A stretch of DNA of 14,827 nucleotides from JAHIEZ01 sp964598275 (GCA_964598275.1 CAZRAZ010000020.1:1-14827); one strand, 5' to 3'. Positions 1 through 7,246 are shown, numbered from the stretch's first letter. Made by a program: numbers and translations. Notes: generated by a model not told the origin, from the sequence alone.

Positions 1-749
1 CTGGCAAATACCGTTTTGCCACAACCCAAATCTCCCGTCAAGCCAAACACTATCGCCCTATCACCTCTGGTCTGTTTTTTCAGCAAAAACTTAGCAATTC
101 TTTTGGTTTCTGCCTCTGATTTCGACAGTAAACTTTTTCCCCTCCCGCCTATCACCAAATCACCCCTCCTCAAAATCCCTCTTTTTCCCACCGTGTTAAT
201 CACTGTTGATGGTTTTGCCAATGGCAGTTTTCCTCCGTCAATTATCAAATCAATCATGCTCCTTTTCTTTTTCGACAAGGTTTTCAAAAAACTTTTTGGC
301 GCATAATGTGGACTTCTGCCGGCCAAATTTGCCGACGTTGCCGTCACCGCTCTACCCAAATTTTTTGTTATTTCAGCCATCAGCCGGTTATCGGCTATTC
401 TGATTCCCAAAGTCCCATCTTCCGCCTCAATTCCTCGGGCCACCACCTGTTTTCCTCTCGAAATCACCGTAAACGGCCCCGGCAATAAATTTTTATAAAT
501 TCTTTCTGCCTGTTTATTTAATTTTATATATCTTTTAGCCATTTCAACATCCGTTACCGCCACCGACACTGCCTTGCCTGTCCACCTGTTTTTAAACGCC
601 AATAATTTATCAACCGCTTTTTGGTTTTCCGCATCCACTGCCAGGCCATAGACTGTGTCGCTGGGAAAGACTACCAAACCGCCACCCTTCAACACTCTTA
701 CTGCCTCATTTACCGCCTTTTTAAAACCTTTCAAATTCACCGTTTTCAT
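1..749 (-). CDS. tsaC-tsaE: TsaC-TsaE fusion, t6A37 tRNA modification (partial)
   Basis: One uninterrupted reading frame of 249 codons starts at the ATG at 749 and runs off the left edge. Residues 1 to about 195 are a YrdC/Sua5/TsaC domain: GGGLVVFPSDTVYGLA near the start, a K-x-R-x3-K nucleotide/threonine-binding pattern (KNRWTGK), PGPFTVI, and TATSANLAG. TsaC makes threonylcarbamoyl-AMP from threonine, bicarbonate and ATP. From about residue 205 the chain becomes TsaE-like, with a helix followed by the Walker A motif GDLGCGKT at residues 239-246. TsaE is the ATPase that recycles the TsaB-TsaD complex, which transfers the group to A37 of ANN-decoding tRNAs. The two activities are normally separate genes. 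The start is supported by an extended -10, TGATAAAAT, six nucleotides before the ATG. The C-terminal TsaE part lies outside the window. Codons are G-rich, unlike the C-rich plus-strand genes. Confidence 0.9.
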   Translation of the reverse strand, partial: MKTVNLKGFKKAVNEAVRVLKGGGLVVFPSDTVYGLAVDAENQKAVDKLLAFKNRWTGKAVSVAVTDVEMAKRYIKLNKQAERIYKNLLPGPFTVISRGKQVVARGIEAEDGTLGIRIADNRLMAEITKNLGRAVTATSANLAGRSPHYAPKSFLKTLSKKKRSMIDLIIDGGKLPLAKPSTVINTVGKRGILRRGDLVIGGRGKSLLSKSEAETKRIAKFLLKKQTRGDRAIVFGLTGDLGCGKTVFA

Positions 750-797
750 GGCGCTATTTTATCATTTTTCCGCCTTACTTTGTGCTAAAATAAGCCC
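750..797. promoter_or_regulatory. Divergent promoters of tsaC-tsaE and valS, both apparently leaderless
   Basis: In this 48-bp spacer, TGCTAAAAT ends at 791, six nucleotides before the valS ATG at 798. On the opposite strand TGATAAAAT (764-756) ends six nucleotides before the tsaC ATG at 749. Both fit an extended -10 (TGn plus hexamer), which places transcription starts at or next to the start codons. No Shine-Dalgarno sequence is visible for either gene. No convincing -35 is seen, as is common with extended -10 promoters. Confidence 0.65.
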
Positions 798-3089
798 ATG
801 GACAAGCAATATAATCCCGACCAAGAATCCGCCATCTACGATCTTTGGCTGAAATTTTCCGCCTTTACTCCCAAAATCGATAAATTGAGCAAAGCGAAAT
901 CCCGAGTAACCGAGGGAAAAAAGCCATTTACCATTATTCTTCCTCTGCCTAACGCCAATGATCCTATGCACATGGGTCACGCCATGTTTACCATAGAAGA
1001 TATTCTTTGCCGTTATCATCGCATGTTGGGGCAGTCGGTTCTCTGGCTCCCCGGTGCCGATCATGCCGGTATCGAAACCCAATACGTTTTTGAAAAAAAA
1101 CTAGCTCAAAAAGGCAAATCAAGATTTGACTATGACCGCCAAACTCTTTATCAAATGATCTGGGACTATGTTGAAAAAAACCGCCAAATCAACCAATTTC
1201 AGCTAAAAGAACTCGGCTTTTCTCTTGATTGGACCAGATATCACTATAGTTTGGAACCAAAAATTATCGAACAAGTTTTAGCTACCTTTAGAAAACTTCA
1301 CGCCGACAAACTCTTATATCGGGGTGAAAGGATTGTCAATTACTGCACTCACTGTGGCACTGCTTTTTCCGAACTGGAAATCGATCATGTTGAAAAAAAC
1401 GACCTCCTCTATTATCTCGATTATGGTCCTATTAAAATCGCCACTACCAGACCGGAGACGATTTTTGCCGACGTTGCCGTGGCTGTTAATCCTCAAGACA
1501 AAAAATATCAAAAACTTATCGGCCAACAAGCCACTGTCCCTCTTATAAACAAAAGCATTCCGATTATCGCTGATGAATTAGTAGACATTGATTTTGGTAC
1601 CGGCGCTCTAAAAATTACTCCCGCTCACGATACCACCGACTTTGAAATCGGACAAAAACACAAATTACCCACCATTTCTTGTATCGAGCTTTCCGGAAAA
1701 ATGGTCAACACCATCGACGAGATAGACGGGCTTTATCCCAAACAAGCCAGAACAAAAACCCTTGAGATGTTAGAAAAACAAGGCAAATTAATCAAAACGA
1801 CACCTTTACATCATACTGTTGGCGTTTGTTATCGTTGCCAAAATATCATCGAACCCCTACCCGTCCCTCAATGGTATGTCAAAACCAAACCATTGGCCAA
1901 GCCGGTCATCGACTCGATAAAAAAAGACGATACTAAAATTTTTCCCAAAAGATTCCAAAAAACCTATCTTGACTGGATGGAAAACATTCACGACTGGAAC
2001 ATCAGTCGTCAAATCGTTTGGGGTCCCCAAATTCCGGCCTGGTATTGTCTTGATTGTCACCCAGAAATTCAAATTAACTTTATCGACAAAAACGGAAATA
2101 TTATTTCAGGCAAATACCAAGACATCAAAGAAAAATATTCTTTTCAGGATATTAAAAAAGGCATACAAACCTTAAACGCTCCTGTTTCTTCAAAATATTT
2201 TTTTGAAAATACCGACAATACTTGTCCTCACTGCTCCGGTCATCACCTCTTGCAGGAAACTGACACCTTTGACACTTGGTTTTTATCCGGCCAATGGCCT
2301 CTGACCACTCTCGGTTTTAACGTTGCCGATCCCAAAAATAGCGCTCCGGATTTCAACTATTTTTACCCCACCACTGTTATGGATACCCTCTGGGATATTT
2401 TATTTTTCTGGGTAGGTCGTATGATGATGTTCGGTTTTTATCTCACCGGCCAAACACCCTTTAAGATGATTCATCTTCATGCCAAAGTTGTTGATAAAAA
2501 AGGCCAAAAAATGAGTAAATCCAAAGGAAATGTTATCAACCCTAGCGACACCGTTAAGCAATACGGCGCCGATGCTCTTCGCCTGGCCCTTGTTTACGGT
2601 GTGGCTCCCGCTTCCAACATCGCCCTTTCCGACGATAAAATTCGGGCCCAGCGCAACTTTGTCAACAAAATTTGGAATGCCTCTCGTTTTATTTTGATGA
2701 AATGCGATGAGTTTAAAAATGACTATCCTCCTTGGGTTCTAGAAAACGCTCATCCCGATGATCAAAAATTTTATCAAAAATTAGCATCTTTAAAAAAATC
2801 TGTCACCAAGGACATCGACAATTACCGTTTTGGTCAGGCTAGCGAAAACCTCTACCAATTTTTCTGGCACCAGTTTTGCGATATTTATATCGAAAAAACC
2901 AAAGATAGGGGATCCGATGCTGTCTCTCCACTTCTTAATTTTCTTATTTTTCAACTAAAACTTCTTCATCCCTTCGCCCCTTTTGTCACCGAAACTATCT
3001 ATCAACAGCTCCCCCCCGAATTTATTAAAAACGAGCTCCTTTTGGCCACCGCCCCATGGCCTCTTACGCATGACATCAAAACATCTTAA
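798..3089 (+). CDS. valS: Valyl-tRNA synthetase
   Basis: Class Ia synthetase charging tRNA-Val with valine in the cytoplasm. The HIGH signature is HMGH at residues 58-61, preceded by PNANDP and followed by the ValRS-type WLPGADHAGIETQ. KMSKS is present at residues 571-575. The CP1 editing domain appears intact, with ATTRPET and a GTGALKITPAHD segment. Cysteine pairs (YCTHCG, CYRC, YCLDC, CPHC) suggest zinc-ribbon insertions. WNISRQ precedes a segment where the usual WGHRIPAWYC reads WGPQIPAWYC. At 763 aa the protein is shorter than typical ValRS (about 880-950); it ends just after the anticodon-binding domain and lacks the usual C-terminal coiled-coil arm. The start fits an extended -10 six nucleotides upstream. 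It overlaps the next gene by 20 nt, suggesting cotranscription. Confidence 0.96.
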   Translation: MDKQYNPDQESAIYDLWLKFSAFTPKIDKLSKAKSRVTEGKKPFTIILPLPNANDPMHMGHAMFTIEDILCRYHRMLGQSVLWLPGADHAGIETQYVFEKKLAQKGKSRFDYDRQTLYQMIWDYVEKNRQINQFQLKELGFSLDWTRYHYSLEPKIIEQVLATFRKLHADKLLYRGERIVNYCTHCGTAFSELEIDHVEKNDLLYYLDYGPIKIATTRPETIFADVAVAVNPQDKKYQKLIGQQATVPLINKSIPIIADELVDIDFGTGALKITPAHDTTDFEIGQKHKLPTISCIELSGKMVNTIDEIDGLYPKQARTKTLEMLEKQGKLIKTTPLHHTVGVCYRCQNIIEPLPVPQWYVKTKPLAKPVIDSIKKDDTKIFPKRFQKTYLDWMENIHDWNISRQIVWGPQIPAWYCLDCHPEIQINFIDKNGNIISGKYQDIKEKYSFQDIKKGIQTLNAPVSSKYFFENTDNTCPHCSGHHLLQETDTFDTWFLSGQWPLTTLGFNVADPKNSAPDFNYFYPTTVMDTLWDILFFWVGRMMMFGFYLTGQTPFKMIHLHAKVVDKKGQKMSKSKGNVINPSDTVKQYGADALRLALVYGVAPASNIALSDDKIRAQRNFVNKIWNASRFILMKCDEFKNDYPPWVLENAHPDDQKFYQKLASLKKSVTKDIDNYRFGQASENLYQFFWHQFCDIYIEKTKDRGSDAVSPLLNFLIFQLKLLHPFAPFVTETIYQQLPPEFIKNELLLATAPWPLTHDIKTS

Positions 3090-3479
3090 ACTTATTTTTT
3101 ATTGCCTTTTTTCTTTTGCCTTTATTTTCAATCTCTACTTTCTTATCTTTCCCCCAAACCAAATTTCTTTTCTGGCCTTATCTCGGGGTGACCGTTACTA
3201 CCGCCGTCTGTCCCAATGGTACATTTACGCCCAAAACAATAATTGGACCCAAGCCGACAAATTAGAAAAAAAGCTTGATCCAATCGATATCGCCCCTTAT
3301 CGTTCTCTCCACCGCCTTGATCAAATCAAAGAAAGTATTAATAAACTTACTTTCAAAACCGACAAATCAGTCGAAGATTGGTTGGAACTAGCCAAACTTC
3401 AAGCAAAGATAGGTGAAAAACAACTTGCCATCCAGTCTTTAAATCAGGCCAGGCAATTAGATCCCATCAGAGACGACAT
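3070..3479 (+). CDS. Membrane-anchored TPR-type protein (truncated by gap)
   Basis: The gene begins inside the valS end (ATG at 3070, 20-nt overlap in another frame), so it is probably translated as part of the valS transcript. The 136 visible residues start with basic residues and a hydrophobic segment (about residues 8-26), a signal anchor. A soluble region follows with a helix pair around residues 95-130 that resembles a tetratricopeptide repeat: WLELAKLQAKIGEKQLAIQSL, then NQARQLDP. The role would be protein-protein contacts at the outer face of the membrane; no specific function can be named. The C-terminus is lost in the scaffold gap. An earlier in-frame ATG at 2983 exists but would add 29 residues lying entirely over valS, so it is rejected. 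Confidence 0.65.
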
Positions 3480-3579
3480 NNNNNNNNNNNNNNNNNNNNN
3501 NNNNNNNNNNNNNNNNNNNNNNNNNNNNNNNNNNNNNNNNNNNNNNNNNNNNNNNNNNNNNNNNNNNNNNNNNNNNNNN
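3480..3579. other. Scaffold gap of 100 N
   Basis: Exactly 100 consecutive Ns, a common placeholder for a gap of unknown length. The 3' ends of both flanking convergent genes (TPR-type protein and L25) fall inside it. Reading frames that appear to cross it are artefacts. Confidence 0.98.
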
Positions 3580-4196
3580 TTCTGTTCCGTTGCCGGCACT
3601 TCACTCGGAGCTACTACTTCCTCAATCACTTCTTCCTCTTTTGGTTCTTCGGTTTTAACAATCATCTGTTCTCCGTGAGTTTTCACTTCTACCCTATCAG
3701 TCCCGATTTTCAAGTCAGCCACCGTAATTACGTCATCCACTGTCGCCAGGGCCGATAAATCAACTACGATTTTTTCCGGCAAATCGGCCGGCAGAGCTTC
3801 TACTTCAATCTCACTGGTAACTTCAATCAAAATATTGCCATTTCTTACCGATTGTGATTCGCCAATCAATTCAACTGGCACATGGGCTAAAATTTTTTGA
3901 CTCAAGTCCACCTTAAAACAATCAATATGGATTAATCGATCGTTAACCACGCCATATTGCGGGTTTCTTAATAATATCGGAGTTTCTTCTTTGTCTATTA
4001 TCAAGTCAACTAAACCGGCCTCTCCCACCTCTTCCAAAATTTTTAATAGTGGTCTGTCCTCAATCTGCAGCGATACCGATTCCATGCCCTTGCCGTACAA
4101 AGTCGCTGGCACCTGTCCTGCCGCTCTTAATTTCTTCACTTTTCGGCCTTTAACCGTCCTTTTCTCGGCCACCAATTTTGGATTTTCTTTTTTCAT
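3580..4196 (-). CDS. rplY: Ribosomal protein L25/Ctc (truncated by gap)
   Basis: The 205 visible codons encode a long-form bL25 (TL5/CTC type), which binds the 5S rRNA at the central protuberance of the 50S subunit. The N-terminal domain has the family pattern: VKKLRAAGQVPATLYGKG, then LLRNPQYGVVNDRLIHIDCFKVD. The C-terminal beta domain follows (VPVELIGES, then LPADLPEKIVVDLSAL and VADLK). An acidic tail rich in E, P and V (EEPKEEEVIEEVV) begins near residue 185 and runs into the gap. The ATG at 4196 starts MKKENPKLVAEKR, normal for the family. A TGTTATAAT extended -10 on the minus strand (4281-4273) would give a leader of about 70 nt, which could carry autoregulation, although no specific structure was identified. 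Confidence 0.93.
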
Positions 4197-4264
4197 AAAA
4201 CTTTATCTTTGCTATTGGCTTATTACCTTTCGGCTACCTGCCAACCGCTCTCTATAATCTAAAC

Positions 4265-4299
4265 TAGGGAAAATTATAACATAGATGCTAAAATCAACC
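4265..4299. promoter_or_regulatory. Overlapping divergent promoters for rplY and trpS
   Basis: On the minus strand TGTTATAAT (4281-4273) is a near-ideal extended -10 for rplY. On the plus strand TGCTAAAAT ends at 4294, five nucleotides before the ATG at 4300 used here for trpS, and TATAAC at 4275-4280 overlaps the rplY element through the palindromic core TTATAA. The two genes may therefore compete for polymerase or share it. Confidence 0.55.
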
Positions 4300-5322
4300 A
4301 TGACTGCTAACAAAACTTTATCCGTCTCTGGTGGAAAACCCCGCATCTTAACCGGCGACCGGCCTACCGGTCCACTTCATTTGGGCCATTTTGTCGGTAC
4401 TTTGCAAAATAGAGTTAAGTTGCAGGATAGCTACGACTGTTTTTTTATTATTGCCGATTTACACACTCTCACTACCGCCTATAGCAAAGACAAAACCTCT
4501 ACCCTAAATGACCGGGCCAGGGGATTGGTTTTAGACTATCTTTCCGTCGGTATCGACCCCGACAAATCTGTCATCTATCAACAAAGCCATGTTCCCGAAG
4601 TTACCTATCTTTCCCTAATTTTTAGTAACCTTATTTCCGTTCCCCGGGCCCAGCGCGTCCCCACTCTAAAAGAAGTCATGCATGATCTAAAAATCCAAAA
4701 ACCTTCTCTCGGTTTATTAAATTATCCTGTTTTGCAATCGGCCGACATTCTCATGGTCAAAGCCAATTTAGTTCCGGTTGGCAAAGACCAGGAATCCCAT
4801 GTCGAAGTCACCCGTGAAATTGCCAAAACTTTTAACAAAACCTACAGCAAAATTTTTCCCGTCCCCAAGGCTTTAATCGGCGACGTTCCCACTCTAATCG
4901 GCACCGACGGCCAAAGTAAAATGAGTAAATCCATTGGTAATTGTATTTATCTTTCCGACGACACCCCCGCCGTTAATCAAAAAGTTATGTCCATGTATAC
5001 CGACCCAAAACGCATCCGCGCCACCGACCCCGGCACTGTCGATGCTAATCCCGTTTTTATTTATCACGACGCTTTTAATGGCAATCTTGCCGAAGTTTCC
5101 GATCTCAAAGATCGCTATCGGGCTGGTAAAGTAGGGGATGTTGAAGTCAAACAAAAACTAGCTCTCGCCATCAACAAATTTTTAGATCCCATCCGTGATC
5201 GTCGTCGTAAATATGAAAAAAATACTAAATTGTTAGACGAAATTATTGCCTCCGGCTCTAAAAGTGCCCAATCCGAAGCTCAAAAAACCCTATCCCAAGT
5301 CCTCTCCGTCATGGGTATGTAA
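4300..5322 (+). CDS. trpS: Tryptophanyl-tRNA synthetase
   Basis: Class Ic synthetase that activates tryptophan and charges tRNA-Trp in the cytoplasm. Counting from the ATG at 4300 it is 340 aa, close to the usual 330-350. The typical N-terminus RILTGDRPTGPLHLGH carries the HIGH motif as HLGH at residues 27-30. KMSKS is at residues 207-211, followed by IGN and the usual anticodon-side helices (MSMYTDPKR). PVLQSADILMV and VGKDQ are family signatures. An in-frame ATG at 4285 would add five residues. I prefer 4300 because TGCTAAAAT sits five nucleotides upstream, as in other genes here, but 4285 cannot be excluded. The stop lies only 5 bp from the convergent stop of the 266-aa gene, with no terminator hairpin between them. 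Confidence 0.95.
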   Translation: MTANKTLSVSGGKPRILTGDRPTGPLHLGHFVGTLQNRVKLQDSYDCFFIIADLHTLTTAYSKDKTSTLNDRARGLVLDYLSVGIDPDKSVIYQQSHVPEVTYLSLIFSNLISVPRAQRVPTLKEVMHDLKIQKPSLGLLNYPVLQSADILMVKANLVPVGKDQESHVEVTREIAKTFNKTYSKIFPVPKALIGDVPTLIGTDGQSKMSKSIGNCIYLSDDTPAVNQKVMSMYTDPKRIRATDPGTVDANPVFIYHDAFNGNLAEVSDLKDRYRAGKVGDVEVKQKLALAINKFLDPIRDRRRKYEKNTKLLDEIIASGSKSAQSEAQKTLSQVLSVMGM

Positions 5323-5327
5323 ACAAA

Positions 5328-6128
5328 TTACCAAATTCTAATTCCGACCAAGCCCCTTCTTGTCATCATAACTGGGTGTCTTTCCTTTCTTCGTATTCTT
5401 ATCCCATTTTCTTGAGGCATATTGGCTACTTTCCCAAAAGGGACAAAACCTTCTCGAGTCTCTAGCCTTCTATAACCAACATAAAAAGGTTTCTCTTCGG
5501 GTCTTTTTAATCTGGCCACAAACTCTGTTTTTTCCGTATCAACCCAATCTGCTTCATATGTTCCCACTTTTAACCCTGCCAAAGTCATTGCTTTTGTTAA
5601 CGGACTTTCTCTTTTCAAACCATACTGTACGCTATCAAAAGCATCTGAACACAAACTTATTACCAAATTATCCAAAACAAAGGCATCATTTTCTCTAAAC
5701 AAACCTATATGAGCCACTTGTATTGGCATGTCAGCAAAAATTATCACTCTGTCTCTTGTCTTTTGTCCAAAAACAGTTCCTAGCAGTCTCTCCTCTGGGC
5801 CTAGTCCTTCCTCTAATGCTCTTTCTATTTTGTCTCTTATTGCTGTCAAAATATAACCCTTTTTATTAAGTGAACCACATATTTCTGCCAAGTTGCTTTC
5901 TTCGCTATCTTCAAAACACAAGTAAGGTCTTGTTGCGATAGTTGCCACCCGGCCCTCTCCCGAAATCAAACTTAAAGCTGGCCGAGCATAATCAATTTGA
6001 TCTCTTCTATATCCTAATTTCTTCAAAACATCACTATGTCCAAACACTTTCACCAACATTTCTCTAGCCTGATCCAATTCAGGATATCGTGATGCAAGTT
6101 CATTTTCACCCCGAGGCCTTTCTTTCAT
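5328..6128 (-). CDS. Unrecognised 266-aa protein directly downstream of tRNA-Ile
   Basis: Complete reading frame with an ATG at 6128 and a TAA stop at 5328-5330. I do not recognise the family. The protein is soluble, with no signal peptide or membrane segment. It is rich in charged residues, with a basic C-terminus (RIRRKERHPVMMTRRG). A hydrophobic core segment (RDRVIIFADMPIQVAHIGLF) looks like alternating strands, and one cysteine (LCSDAFDSVQYGL) lies in the middle. The ATG lies 10 nt after the 3' end of tRNA-Ile, with no ribosome-binding site and no separate promoter. The simplest reading is cotranscription with the tRNAs and release by tRNA 3'-end processing. G-rich codon use matches other minus-strand genes here, so there is no clear sign of foreign origin. 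Confidence 0.75.
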   Translation of the reverse strand: MKERPRGENELASRYPELDQAREMLVKVFGHSDVLKKLGYRRDQIDYARPALSLISGEGRVATIATRPYLCFEDSEESNLAEICGSLNKKGYILTAIRDKIERALEEGLGPEERLLGTVFGQKTRDRVIIFADMPIQVAHIGLFRENDAFVLDNLVISLCSDAFDSVQYGLKRESPLTKAMTLAGLKVGTYEADWVDTEKTEFVARLKRPEEKPFYVGYRRLETREGFVPFGKVANMPQENGIRIRRKERHPVMMTRRGLVGIRIW

Positions 6129-6138
6129 TTTTTAACTG

Positions 6139-6211
6139 TGGGTATGGATGGAATCGAACCATCGACCCCTGACTTATAAGATCAGTGCTCTAACCGCTGA
6201 GCTACATACCC
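6139..6211 (-). tRNA. tRNA-Ile(UAU)
   Basis: A 73-nt cloverleaf: acceptor GGGTATG/CATACCC with discriminator A; D-stem GCTC/GAGC with loop AGCGGTTA; anticodon stem CTGAT/GTCAG; loop CTTATAA with T33, anticodon TAT and A37; T-stem GATGG/CCATC with loop TTCGATT. CCA is not encoded. The UAU anticodon reads the isoleucine codon AUA directly. Most bacteria instead use a CAU tRNA whose C34 is converted to lysidine by TilS. A37 followed by an ANN codon makes this a t6A37 substrate, relevant to the TsaC-TsaE gene at the left end. It is the second tRNA of a minus-strand transcript and sits immediately before the 266-aa gene. Confidence 0.93.
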
Positions 6212-6222
6212 AAATTTTTAAA
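6199..6222. repeat. 24-nt direct repeat, copy 1 (inside tRNA-Ile 5' end)
   Basis: This copy covers the first 13 nt of tRNA-Ile plus its 11-nt AT-rich leader and is identical to 6281-6304. Confidence 0.9.
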
Positions 6223-6313
6223 CAGCTTCTTTTGATCTAATCGCTGTGGGGTTTATCCCCACTCCGATTCCTACATCGGAGAGCTACATACCCAAATTTT
6301 TAAATTAATTTCG
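6212..6313 (-). other. Inter-tRNA spacer with duplicated tRNA-Ile 5' segment and two hairpins
   Basis: A 24-nt direct repeat occurs at 6199-6222 and 6281-6304. In the transcribed direction it reads TTTAAAAATTT then GGGTATGTAGCTC, that is, the leader plus the first 13 nt of tRNA-Ile. In the extra copy, the rest of the tRNA is replaced by two adjacent stem-loops: CTCCGAT/ATCGGAG with a six-base loop (6262-6281) and GTGGGG/CCCCAC with a five-base loop (6246-6262). No T-arm or 3' acceptor strand follows, so this is not a functional tRNA. It is either a decayed tRNA-Ile copy or a structured processing or regulatory element. Confidence 0.7.
6281..6304. repeat. 24-nt direct repeat, copy 2 (orphan tRNA 5' segment)
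   Basis: Identical to 6199-6222, with the two copies starting 82 nt apart. It is followed in the transcribed direction by two hairpins in place of a tRNA body. Confidence 0.9.
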
Positions 6314-6386
6314 TAGCAGGGGGGGGAATCGGACCCCCGACCTATCGCTTATGAAACGATCGCTCTAACCGCTGAGCTACCCTGCC
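6314..6386 (-). tRNA. tRNA-Met(CAU), elongator type
   Basis: A 73-nt cloverleaf: acceptor GGCAGGG/CCCTGCT with a G1-U72 wobble and discriminator A; D-stem GCTC/GAGC; anticodon stem ATCGT/GCGAT; loop TTCATAA with anticodon CAT; T-stem GGGGG/CCCCC. CCA is not encoded. The anticodon stem lacks the GC triplet of initiators, and the GGC...GCTA ends match the elongator methionine tRNA of Bacillus as I recall it, so elongator Met is preferred. An Ile2(CAU) identity is less likely because a UAU isoleucine tRNA follows. The T-loop reads TCCGATT, so position 55 is C instead of the near-universal U. It is the first gene of the tRNA-Met, tRNA-Ile, 266-aa gene unit. Confidence 0.9.
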
Positions 6387-6410
6387 ATATCTGGAATTAT
6401 ATCAAGAAAC
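6387..6410 (-). promoter_or_regulatory. tRNA operon promoter
   Basis: On the minus strand TGATATAAT (6404-6396) is a near-perfect extended -10, placing the transcription start near 6389, about three nucleotides before tRNA-Met. No strong -35 is evident. Confidence 0.65.
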
Positions 6411-6489
6411 ACCCAAACCTTAACTTTTTTTCTTTTGTCCCTCTATCCCTAAAAAATATTTTCTATTTGCACACCCCACCTGATAAAAC

Positions 6490-7242
6490 TTAATCCGTAA
6501 ATTTGAAAGTAGACAAAATTTGGTCAACAATCACTCGAGTTTTTTCTCTTGTTTCAGAACCAGAGTAAGCGTCTACAATAAAATAATATTCTCCTGCTGA
6601 AAAATAATACTCTAGAACAAGATGGTCATCATTCTCCTGATAAATTTTTTTAATCATTAAAAGACCATTAACCGTTGATGAACTCATTTCACCGTCTATC
6701 TTCCTTAAATATTTTTCCGCGTATCCTTTTAAAGATAAATTCGCATCTTCGGCTAAAATATTTTCTCTCGATATAATATCCAGCCTGATAAAAATTTCGC
6801 CGGGAAGATACTCGCTTTTCAGGTCTAACGAAAAGGGAATGTTCTGGAAGCTTCTAACCCATTCGTAATCGTAATACTCAAGATCTGCCGGATATTTAAT
6901 CGAAAATATTGATTCCTCGTGTGTTTTCCAATTGGCGGTTTCGTCAGAACTTGAAGATACGGTTGGGATTTCAGTTGCTGGGGGACAAGGGGCAAACTCA
7001 CAATTTGGCCCAACTCGCTCGACTGCCGAGCCATCGGCACAAATCATCGCTTCCGAGCTGCAGGCTTTTAGTCCGTTAAAAAATCTAAACACATAAACCC
7101 CGCCCCCGATTAACAAAACAGTCCCCAAAAGCAACAAAATTATCTTTAAATTAAATTTTTTCTTCTCCGTTACCGGCGTTTCGGCAACAGGCAACGCCAC
7201 CTCTTCGGATTGAACTGGAATTTCTGGTATTTGTTCTTCCAT
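6490..7242 (-). CDS. Membrane-anchored protein with CPR-type four-cysteine motif
   Basis: 250 aa. Residues 1-30 are acidic and proline-rich, followed by a basic KKK stop-transfer, and a transmembrane helix at about 34-55. Just outside the membrane lies a four-cysteine segment (C61, C68, C81, C86) with ICADGSAVERVGPNCEFAPC. I recall closely similar segments (CPDG...GPNCEFAPCP) in many Patescibacteria secreted proteins, function unknown. The remainder (about 105-250) is an alpha/beta domain beginning FSIKYPADLEYY, which resembles PsbP-like or lipoprotein-type ligand domains. The N-terminus is probably cytoplasmic and the domain extracellular. It starts 4 nt after the stop of the nucleotidyltransferase gene, so it is the third gene of that operon, although a link in function is not evident. 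Confidence 0.8.
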   Translation of the reverse strand: MEEQIPEIPVQSEEVALPVAETPVTEKKKFNLKIILLLLGTVLLIGGGVYVFRFFNGLKACSSEAMICADGSAVERVGPNCEFAPCPPATEIPTVSSSSDETANWKTHEESIFSIKYPADLEYYDYEWVRSFQNIPFSLDLKSEYLPGEIFIRLDIISRENILAEDANLSLKGYAEKYLRKIDGEMSSSTVNGLLMIKKIYQENDDHLVLEYYFSAGEYYFIVDAYSGSETREKTRVIVDQILSTFKFTD

Positions 7243-7246
7243 CTAT

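Noticed and set aside
3444..3678. Reading frames running across the N gap on both strands
   Set aside because: Ns do not encode residues. The frames join two unrelated convergent gene ends (TPR-type protein and L25) across a gap of unknown size.
6223..6304. A third full tRNA between tRNA-Met and tRNA-Ile
   Set aside because: Only the first 13 nt of a tRNA are present. There is no anticodon arm, T-arm or 3' acceptor strand.
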